From: SXRF01 sp964624555
GTDB taxonomy: Bacteria; Pseudomonadota; Alphaproteobacteria; Rickettsiales; SXRF01
NCBI GenBank assembly: GCA_964624555.1
Contig: CAZUXB010000037.1
Location: 1-19,602 of the forward strand
Length of the DNA: 19,602 nt
Reading direction: 5' to 3'
The notes under the pieces were generated by a model. That model had not been told where the DNA came from, did no database searches, and worked only from the letters and a program-made list of their open reading frames with translations. Each line of letters begins with the position of its first letter. Positions within the stretch are counted from its first letter, which is position 1. Made by a program: the position numbers and the translations under genes. This document shows positions 14,143 to 19,602 of the stretch, piece after piece.

Positions 14143-14349
14143 GTCATCCTGTGAGCCGTAAGGCTGCACAGGATCTCAACATAATTGAAATTGATTTGTC
14201 ATACCAGCGAAAGCTGGTATCCAGCTTTACTCGCGGTAGCGAGGATAAAAACTATATCGCCGCAGATGCGGCTTTACTGGATTCTCGCCTTCGCGGGAAT
14301 GACAAATTGGTGTTATCCATGCAACAAGGCCCGCAATCCACAGGATGAC
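14143..14349. repeat. Outer palindromic repeat, GTCATCCTGTG type, split by another repeat
   Basis: The ends GTCATCCTGTG (14143-14153) and CACAGGATGAC (14339-14349) are perfect inverted copies 207 bases apart. The left end alone also folds: ATCCTGTG plus AGCC (14146-14157) pairs with GGCT and CACAGGAT (14062 is not involved; the right side is 14062+100, that is 14162-14165 and 14167-14174). The interior contains a complete second palindrome at 14198-14303. It fills the 317-base gap between rpmJ and the next gene. Confidence 0.65.
14198..14303. repeat. Inner palindromic repeat nested in the outer one
   Basis: The left end 14198-14224 starts GTCATACCAGCGAAAG and ends ATCCAG. The right end 14277-14303 read on the other strand starts GTCATTCCCGCGAAGG and ends ATCCAG, matching at 21 of 27 positions. 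GTCATTCCCGCGAAGGCGGG-type ends are widespread in proteobacterial intergenic repeats. A repeat placed inside another repeat shows successive insertion events. Confidence 0.7.
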
Positions 14350-14455
14350 CAAAAATTAATCTACCTAAACTATCCGTAATCTCCACTACACATTTGTGTA
14401 AGCTGTCGTTGGGTATGTTGTGCCCATAACAACAACCTTACCAATGGAGAACTTT

Positions 14456-14761
14456 ATGAAAAAAACAATCCTGCTCAGCACTGCGATGCTCGCAATGAGC
14501 AGCGTACCAGCACATGCCAGCAGCTTTTTCAGCTTTGGTATTTTTAACCCGCAACCGGTTTATGCTGCCCCGGTATATGTTCCCCCGCCTCCGCCACGGC
14601 CTGTAGTTTACAGCTACCCGGTAGCCTATTACGATTATTACCCGAACTATAGCTATGTTAGTTATGACAGGTGGGGCAGCCCTATATATGTAAGAAAGGA
14701 GCAGTGTTACAAACGTGACAAGCACAGACGGCATGATAACGGTTATCACCGCGGCTGGTAA
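14456..14761 (+). CDS. Small secreted Tyr/Pro-rich protein
   Basis: A 101-residue protein with a clear Sec signal peptide (MKKTILLSTAMLAMSS, cleavage likely after VPAHA). The mature part is unusual: a run of prolines in VYVPPPPPRPVV, then many Tyr residues (YYDYYPNYSYVSY), a WGSPIYV segment, and a basic His/Arg/Lys tail. No family function is known to me; such composition suggests a surface or periplasmic low-complexity protein. GGAG lies six bases before the ATG. An upstream in-frame ATG at 14420 would hide the signal peptide and is less likely. It ends seven bases from the end of the convergent second prepilin gene. Confidence 0.75.
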   Translation: MKKTILLSTAMLAMSSVPAHASSFFSFGIFNPQPVYAAPVYVPPPPPRPVVYSYPVAYYDYYPNYSYVSYDRWGSPIYVRKEQCYKRDKHRRHDNGYHRGW

Positions 14762-14768
14762 CCCAACC

Positions 14769-15740
14769 CTATTCGTTGGAGCTGCGCATATCAGCCCTTG
14801 TGGCATATGCCAGTATGTCATCAAAAGCACCTGTTGATATCGGCTTCTGTACAAAAGTAGCTGCAAAGGCGGTCGCTGCCGCACTGCTATTGCAATGGCA
14901 GTTGGTCAGTTCGTCAGCATCCGCACTGGTGTAGTTGGCAAGCCTTGTACTGCCGCCAATCCGCGTATAGGCTCCATGCGCATTCTTGCCAAAACTGACC
15001 AGAGCATAGACCGCGCCTGTGGTTTTGGCATTGCCGGAAGCGTCGTTTATAGTTATCCGGTTGGTTGCGCTGTCAGTAACCGGAACATTGGCAAAACCGG
15101 CAGTAGCGGTCAGGTTTACATCCGCCATATACATTATCGGGTGGCCCCACCCGTCAATTCCATAATCATCAGGCAATTGCAGGGTTTTGGTGGGAACCAT
15201 TCCACCCACAACAGTATTGCGGCTGATAGTAACGGTAACATTGGTTGCCGTAGCCGCCGTATCCAGTGTTATCTGAGTTGAGCTGTCAATACTGGCTATA
15301 GTTGTCCCTGCAACTATACCAGTGCCGGAAACAACTGTGCCAACAGAAAGCCCGGTAGTAGAGCTTACATTTATAACCGTTGTTGATGCGTTGGTTACAT
15401 CACCGGTAAATGTACTGGCAGCTATGGAAAAATTAGCCGCCGGAGTTCCCCCAATGCAGGTACTAGAATTTGCTGCCTCTACACCATAATAATTGTTGCT
15501 CGTTGCATCCATATTACTGGTAACATCGGCCGGGCAAGGAATACGGTTGAAGGCCCTGCGGTAATCAAGCAAAGCTTTTTGTATAACAGCCATTTTATTC
15601 TGGGTCTCGACAAGCTGTTGCTGATCCAATGACTGGTTGAAGGCCATCATAACTCCACCCATTATCACAGAAATTATTACCAGAACTATACTGAGTTCGA
15701 GAAGCGTAAAGGCTTTGTTGCGTTTTTTAAATAAAATCAT
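14769..15740 (-). CDS. Prepilin-like protein, paralog 2, with an inserted Ser/Thr/Val-rich domain
   Basis: A 323-residue paralog of the protein at 2217-3053. The prepilin signal is KAFTLLELSIVLVIISVIMGG, with Ala10 in place of the usual Gly before the cleaved Phe11 and the +5 Glu kept. Shared landmarks are RIPCPADV (near 67), a GGMVPTKTLQLPDDY segment matching GGIVPVRTLGLPDEY, an ITINDASGNA segment and the TNCHC motif. Residues about 108-176 (15213-15419) have no counterpart in paralog 1. They read like a small beta-rich repeat of the GTVVSGTGIVAGTTIASI type seen in phage and surface proteins. AAAAGG lies nine bases before the ATG. Repeat copy B is just upstream. Confidence 0.8.
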   Translation of the reverse strand: MILFKKRNKAFTLLELSIVLVIISVIMGGVMMAFNQSLDQQQLVETQNKMAVIQKALLDYRRAFNRIPCPADVTSNMDATSNNYYGVEAANSSTCIGGTPAANFSIAASTFTGDVTNASTTVINVSSTTGLSVGTVVSGTGIVAGTTIASIDSSTQITLDTAATATNVTVTISRNTVVGGMVPTKTLQLPDDYGIDGWGHPIMYMADVNLTATAGFANVPVTDSATNRITINDASGNAKTTGAVYALVSFGKNAHGAYTRIGGSTRLANYTSADADELTNCHCNSSAAATAFAATFVQKPISTGAFDDILAYATRADMRSSNE

Positions 15741-15771
15741 AAATCATGGCCTTTTATTTTATAGTTGTTTA

Positions 15772-15874
15772 ACTTTTTATGTATACATACATAAAAAGTG
15801 TTTACGCTCGCTACGCGGCGCAAAAATGCTGCTTTCGGCAGCACTTTCGATACCGATTCAAAGCGAATCGGTAT
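15772..15874 (+). repeat. Three-hairpin dispersed repeat, copy B
   Basis: Same order as copy A at 2047-2147: a 13-bp hairpin with a two-base loop (15772-15784 with 15787-15799); a core at 15804-15825 beginning ACGCTCGCT and ending GCGCAAAA; a hairpin with TGCTGC (15827-15832) and GCAGCA (15838-15843); and a 10-bp hairpin (15850-15859 with 15865-15874). Stem sequences differ from copy A throughout, while the core matches at 19 of 22 bases. It ends one base before the lpdA stop codon, so on the minus strand its hairpins form the 3' end of the lpdA message and may act as a terminator or stabiliser there. Confidence 0.75.
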
Positions 15875-15875
15875 A

Positions 15876-17279
15876 CTACATGTGGATGACTTTACCAAAA
15901 GCATCAAGCGTTGATTCATGCATCATCTCCGAAAGGGTCGGATGCGGGAATACAGTGTGCATCAGGTCGGTTTCAGTTAGTTCGCCTGTGCGGGCTATGG
16001 CATAGCCCTGAATCATCTCGGTGACTTCTGCGCCGATCATATGTGCGCCGAGAAGCTCCCCGGTCTTGGCATCAAAAATGGTTTTTACCAGGCCTTCCGG
16101 TTCGCCCAGCGCGATAGCCTTGCCATTGCCAATGAACTGGAAGCGGCCAACTTTTACAGCGAGTCCTTTTTCCTTGGCCGCTTTTTCGGTCATACCCACG
16201 CTTGCTATTTGCGGGCTGGAATAGGTGCAGCCTGGAATATTGGCGGTTTTAAGCGGGTGCACATCTTTTACGCCGGCGATCTTTTCCACACAGATAACCC
16301 CCTCATGGCTGGCTTTATGCGCAAGCCACGGAGCACCAGTCAGATCGCCGATCGCATACACATTCGGTTCATCAGTCGCCGCCCACTGGTTTATTACAAT
16401 ATGGGTTTTTTCGACTTTTACCTTGGTGCCTTCGAGGCCAAGATTCTCGACATTGCCAACGATACCTACTGCTAAAATTACGCGGTCAACAGTTACTTCA
16501 CTAGATTTGCCTCCGGCTTCCACAGTTGCGGTAACGCTATCCTTGCCTTTTTTAAGCGCCTTCACGGTGGCCCCGGTGATGATCTTCATACCCTGCTTTT
16601 CAAATGATTTCTGCGCCAGTTTGGAAATTTCTTCGTCCTCAACCGGAAGAATTCTATCCATAACTTCGACCACAGTAACTTCCGCGCCAAGTGAGCGATA
16701 GAAGCTGGCAAACTCAATGCCGATAGCGCCGCTGCCAACAACCAGTAATGATTTAGGCATTACGTCTGGCACCATCGCCTCGCGGTAGGTCCAGATCAGT
16801 TTGCCGTCCGGCTCCAGACCCGGCAATGTGCGGGCCCGTGCGCCGGTAGCCAGTATAACATTTTTATAGGTAAGCTCGGCAACTTTTTTGCCGTCTTTTT
16901 CTACCGAAACTTTGCCTTTGCCCGCGAGTTTGCCGTAGCCATCGATAACCGTGACCTTATTTTTTTTCATGAGGCCGGAAACACCTTTGGAAAGCTGCGA
17001 TGATACCGCACGCGAACGCGCCACCACCTTGGCAAGGTCGAATTTTATATCTTTCGCGGAAAGGCCGAAGGCTTCCAGATTATGCATCAGGTGATAAATT
17101 TCTGATGAGCGCAGCAATGCCTTGGTCGGTATGCAGCCCCAATTGAGGCAGATGCCGCCCATGTGGTTGGCTTCCACCACCGCGGTTTTCATGCCGAGCT
17201 GCGCCGCGCGTATCGCCGCCACATAGCCGCCCGGGCCACCACCAATAATCACCAAGTCAAAACTCTGCTGTTCAGTCAT
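15876..17279 (-). CDS. lpdA: Dihydrolipoamide dehydrogenase (E3)
   Basis: Flavoprotein that reoxidises the lipoyl groups of the 2-oxoacid dehydrogenase complexes with NAD+. The 467 residues show FAD-binding GGGPGG (13-18), the redox disulfide CLNWGC (Cys44 and Cys49), a GSGAIGIEFASFY NAD site, YAIGDLTG, and the C-terminal HTVFPHPTLSE with the catalytic His-Glu pair. The ATG at 17279 is the family start. It is the last gene of a tightly packed minus-strand string that includes pdhC, so it most likely serves pyruvate dehydrogenase, though an E3 is often shared with other complexes. Confidence 0.96.
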   Translation of the reverse strand: MTEQQSFDLVIIGGGPGGYVAAIRAAQLGMKTAVVEANHMGGICLNWGCIPTKALLRSSEIYHLMHNLEAFGLSAKDIKFDLAKVVARSRAVSSQLSKGVSGLMKKNKVTVIDGYGKLAGKGKVSVEKDGKKVAELTYKNVILATGARARTLPGLEPDGKLIWTYREAMVPDVMPKSLLVVGSGAIGIEFASFYRSLGAEVTVVEVMDRILPVEDEEISKLAQKSFEKQGMKIITGATVKALKKGKDSVTATVEAGGKSSEVTVDRVILAVGIVGNVENLGLEGTKVKVEKTHIVINQWAATDEPNVYAIGDLTGAPWLAHKASHEGVICVEKIAGVKDVHPLKTANIPGCTYSSPQIASVGMTEKAAKEKGLAVKVGRFQFIGNGKAIALGEPEGLVKTIFDAKTGELLGAHMIGAEVTEMIQGYAIARTGELTETDLMHTVFPHPTLSEMMHESTLDAFGKVIHM

Positions 17280-17294
17280 TTTTATATAGTCCCC

Positions 17295-17777
17295 TTATTT
17301 AACTTCTTTTGGTAGCGGCACGGCTGACGAATGATGGTCAACGATAATCCATTTGCCACCCTGTAATTGATAAACAAAGGAGAAACGTGCCGGTATAGAC
17401 ACCTCCTCCCCTTCCTGGGTATAGCTCAGAGTATACATACCGCTATTTATCGCCATATCGCCATAGCGGCGCGGATATTCTTCCTGTATTTCTACCCGCA
17501 CATCAGGATTGGCTACCACCTTTTTGTAGTAGTTGAAGATCATGTCAAATTTATTCATCGGGTGCTGGACGAAAGTGGAAATCATCACCGCCTTCTTGTC
17601 ATACAGCTCCATGATCTTGGTCTCATCGTTCGATTCCACCGCCGCTTTCCATTCATCCAACGCAGCGGCAACATCGGGCACACCGGCCTTAACCTTCAAA
17701 GGCGCGGAATCCCGGGCAAATGTCGGAAATGAAAAAGCAACTATTGCAGCAAAAAATAATGCAAATATTTTTGTCAT
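17295..17777 (-). CDS. Secreted NTF2/SnoaL-like protein
   Basis: A 160-residue protein with a Sec-type signal peptide (hydrophobic 4-18, cleavage likely after TFA near 21). A cone-shaped NTF2-like fold of the DUF4440/SnoaL kind follows: VAAALDEWKAAVESNDETKI helix, LYDKKAVMIS, FDMIFNYYKKVV, then strands ending WIIVDHHSSAVP. The ligand or reaction cannot be told from sequence. Its ATG directly abuts the hepT TAG with no base between, with GAGG just upstream inside hepT. lpdA begins 15 bases after its stop. A periplasmic protein inside a gene string for a cytoplasmic enzyme complex is odd. Confidence 0.75.
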   Translation of the reverse strand: MTKIFALFFAAIVAFSFPTFARDSAPLKVKAGVPDVAAALDEWKAAVESNDETKIMELYDKKAVMISTFVQHPMNKFDMIFNYYKKVVANPDVRVEIQEEYPRRYGDMAINSGMYTLSYTQEGEEVSIPARFSFVYQLQGGKWIIVDHHSSAVPLPKEVK

Positions 17778-18128
17778 CTATACCTCAATATTATATTTTT
17801 CTTTTAATATCCTTTTTGCCACATCAACTAGCTTTGGCAAATCATTATTGACGGTTTTCCACACCTCTTCTGGTGAAAGATCACCCAAATAATCATGGAC
17901 AAGTATATTACGCATACCACGAATTTGCTGCCAGGAAACGTCTGGATATGATTGTTTGGTCACTTCTTCCAAATGAGAGGCCGACTCAGTTATATTGGCA
18001 AGGTGCCTTATAATAGCATCCTGCGCCATTTCATTTTTTTCAAACTCAGCAAAACTGTGCGGCAAATAACCTGCTATCTTTCCAGAGGCCTGAACAATGT
18101 GTGTGAGATAAAGCTTTTCATTTTTCAT
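17778..18128 (-). CDS. hepT: HepT-like toxin, HEPN (DUF86) ribonuclease family
   Basis: The 116 residues form an all-alpha HEPN domain with the RX4HXY motif intact: Arg73, His78 and Tyr80 in RNILVHDY. In studied HepT/MntA pairs the toxin is an RNase and the MntA partner silences it by AMPylating the motif Tyr. The ATG overlaps the mntA TGA by four bases (ATGA), so the two are translationally coupled, with the antitoxin first. The module lies between pdhC and the NTF2-like gene. Confidence 0.85.
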   Translation of the reverse strand: MKNEKLYLTHIVQASGKIAGYLPHSFAEFEKNEMAQDAIIRHLANITESASHLEEVTKQSYPDVSWQQIRGMRNILVHDYLGDLSPEEVWKTVNNDLPKLVDVAKRILKEKYNIEV

Positions 18129-18415
18129 AGGGGCACAGCCTCTTTAAGAACGTCATCCTTAATCACCCAGTGTAGCCTTTTGTCTTCTACTACATCGACT
18201 TTGCGCTTAAAAATATCTTCTAAAGCAACAATAAAACCCCCATGTTTCATCAGGCTCGCATCCACGCCATATTTTACCAGAATATCAATATCGCTATCCG
18301 GCCTCTCCTCACCCCGCGCCACCGAACCAAACACCCGTACATCCTCAAGTCCGCAATCATTTGCGATTTTCAGGATATGTTCACGGTTTTTGCGAAGTTC
18401 GTCAAGAAGTGGCAT
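18125..18415 (-). CDS. mntA: MntA-like nucleotidyltransferase antitoxin
   Basis: A 96-residue minimal nucleotidyltransferase. The active-site pattern GSX10DXD is exact: Gly30-Ser31, then Asp42 and Asp44 (GSVARG to SDIDILV). Family members AMPylate the cognate HepT toxin. The ATG is five bases after the pdhC stop, and the pdhC TAG itself forms part of an AGGA ribosome-binding site for mntA. Expression is therefore likely tied to the PDH message. Confidence 0.87.
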   Translation of the reverse strand: MPLLDELRKNREHILKIANDCGLEDVRVFGSVARGEERPDSDIDILVKYGVDASLMKHGGFIVALEDIFKRKVDVVEDKRLHWVIKDDVLKEAVPL

Positions 18416-18420
18416 AATTC

Positions 18421-19602
18421 CTACAGCAACATCAGGCTTGGGCTTTCGAGATAATGTTTCAGCGCCGCGAGGAACTGCGCACCGAGTGCGCCATCGACCA
18501 CGCGGTGGTCAACGGAGAGTGTGAGGTCCACGATGTTGCGCACTTCCATTTTGCCGGAACGAACAACGACTCTATCCTCACCAGCACCAACCGCGAGGAT
18601 GCAGCCCTGCGGCGGGTTTACGATAGCGGCGAATTGCTTCACGCCGAACATGCCGAGGTTGGAAATGCTGAAGCCACCGCCCTGAAACTCTTCCGGCGCC
18701 AGCTTGCCAGCTTTCGCGCGCGCGGCCAAGTCTTTCATCTCATTGGAAATGGTCACCACGCTTTTCTGGTCAGCATTCTTCACGATTGGGGTGATGAGGC
18801 CGCCATCAATGGCCACCGCCACCGAAATATCCACGTTGTTATATTGCAGTATCGCTTCGTCGGTCCATGAGGCATTGGCGGCTGGCACTTTTTTCAGCGC
18901 CAGCGCGGTGGCCTTAATAATAAAATCATTCACCGACAGTTTATAGGCCGGTTTTTTATCTTTTCCGGCGGTGCTTTCCGCATCAAAATTTATTTCCTTG
19001 CGAATTTCTAAAAGCTTATCGAGTTCACATTCAACAGTTAGGTAGAAATGCGGCACGGTCTGCTTCGATTCAGTGAGCCTGCGAGCGATGACCTTACGCA
19101 TATTGTTGTTAGCGATCTTGGTAACTTCCATAGGATTACGCATCACCCGGCCCTTGCCGCAAGTGCTGCCCATCGCCACTGCTTTGAGCACGTCGTCTTT
19201 CACCACACGTCCATGCGGGCCGGTACCCTGCACCATGCGCACATCAATGCCTTCGTTGGCGGCAACACGTTTAGCAAGCGGACTCGCCATGACTCGTCCG
19301 GATGACGGAGGACTGATGACGGATGACGAAGGAGCAGAAACTTTCTTGTCATCTGTTATCCGTAATCCGTCATCTTTTTTCTCAACTGGAGCGGCAGCCG
19401 GAGCGGCGGCAGCCTTAGGCTTATAGCTATCGAGTGCTTTTTTATCTTCACCATCTTCCAGCAGCAGCGCGATGAGGTTATTCACCTTCACCGCTTCGGT
19501 ACCGGCTGGAACCACTATCTTGCCCATAACGCCTTCATCCACCGCTTCCACTTCCATGGTGGCTTTGTCGGTTTCAATCTCGGCAATCACCTGGCCGGAT
19601 TT
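18421..19602 (-). CDS. pdhC: Dihydrolipoamide acetyltransferase, PDH E2 (5' end outside window)
   Basis: Core enzyme of pyruvate dehydrogenase, moving the acetyl group from the lipoyl arm to CoA. The visible 394 residues start inside the lipoyl domain (ETDKATME, with the lipoylated Lys), then an Ala/Pro-rich linker and the E3-binding domain (ASPLAKRVAANEGIDVRMVQGTGPHGRVVK would be the full block; key parts are SPLAKRVA and GTGPHGRV). The catalytic domain follows, with SNLGMFGV and the active site DHRVVDGALG near the end. The linker holds an in-frame palindromic repeat (19301-19374) that adds about 25 residues rich in Ser, Asp and Pro. mntA follows five bases after the stop. The N-terminus and pdhA/pdhB are not visible. 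Confidence 0.94.
   Translation of the reverse strand, partial: KSGQVIAEIETDKATMEVEAVDEGVMGKIVVPAGTEAVKVNNLIALLLEDGEDKKALDSYKPKAAAAPAAAPVEKKDDGLRITDDKKVSAPSSSVISPPSSGRVMASPLAKRVAANEGIDVRMVQGTGPHGRVVKDDVLKAVAMGSTCGKGRVMRNPMEVTKIANNNMRKVIARRLTESKQTVPHFYLTVECELDKLLEIRKEINFDAESTAGKDKKPAYKLSVNDFIIKATALALKKVPAANASWTDEAILQYNNVDISVAVAIDGGLITPIVKNADQKSVVTISNEMKDLAARAKAGKLAPEEFQGGGFSISNLGMFGVKQFAAIVNPPQGCILAVGAGEDRVVVRSGKMEVRNIVDLTLSVDHRVVDGALGAQFLAALKHYLESPSLMLL
19301..19374. repeat. Palindrome of 7-nt units inserted in frame in the pdhC linker
   Basis: Left arm 19301-19328 is four units of seven: GATGACG, GAGGACT, GATGACG, GATGACG. Right arm 19347-19374, read on the other strand, is GATGACG, GATTACG, GATAACA, GATGACA. 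The arms match at 22 of 28 positions, with an 18-base spacer. It codes for residues such as DDGLRITDD and SSSVISPPSSG between the lipoyl and E3-binding domains, where a flexible linker tolerates inserts. Confidence 0.75.

Noticed and set aside
14895..15281. Plus-strand frame of 128 residues
   Set aside because: It is antisense to the second prepilin-like gene, which has a prepilin signal, a paralog and a ribosome-binding site.

Overview
The window looks like part of a chromosome from an alphaproteobacterium with moderate GC. The evidence is a methylmalonyl-CoA mutase, an rnd-kdsD-lptC-lptA-lptB lipopolysaccharide cluster in alphaproteobacterial order, alphaproteobacterial-type TyrS, LpdA and PDH E2 sequences, and a gene for the 41-residue form of ribosomal protein bL36. 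The species cannot be named from sequence alone. The many small palindromic repeats, one of them inside a coding gene, recall the repeat-rich genomes of Rickettsiales and related deep-branching alphaproteobacteria. That resemblance is an inference.

Layout. 1-2012 (minus): the N-terminal third of methylmalonyl-CoA mutase, preceded by an MscS-type channel gene. 2013-4477: repeat copy A, a prepilin-like gene, a GH108-like muramidase with a TTG start, and a repeat-filled intergenic region. 4478-8805 (plus): RNase D, which appears to start at ATT, a small unknown gene, then kdsD-lptC-lptA-lptB for Kdo supply and LPS export. 8802-9896 (minus): anmK, overlapping the end of lptB. 9982-12046 (plus): tyrS with an insertion of about 53 residues, and an unknown protein with two twin-Arg repeats. 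12111-14138 (plus): a cold-shock block with a structured cspA leader, cspA, a DEAD-box-type helicase, and rpmJ under its own promoter. 14139-15740: nested palindromic repeats, a small secreted Tyr/Pro-rich protein, and a second prepilin-like gene (minus) carrying an inserted domain. 15772-19602 (minus): repeat copy B, then the genes lpdA, an NTF2-like secreted protein, hepT, mntA and pdhC, listed in coordinate order. Their transcription order is the reverse. The HepT/MntA toxin-antitoxin pair therefore lies between two genes of the pyruvate dehydrogenase complex.

Four observations stand out. (1) A dispersed element of about 100 bp, with a conserved core and three hairpins whose stems differ in sequence but stay complementary, occurs twice, each time in the intergenic region 5' of a prepilin-like gene. 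(2) Three palindromes share an unusual architecture: each arm is four imperfect 7- or 8-nt tandem units. They lie upstream of rnd, between cspA and the helicase gene, and in frame inside the pdhC linker. (3) The likely ATT start of rnd. (4) The textbook HepT/MntA module embedded in the pdhC-lpdA gene string. No tRNA, rRNA, CRISPR array or transposase was seen.
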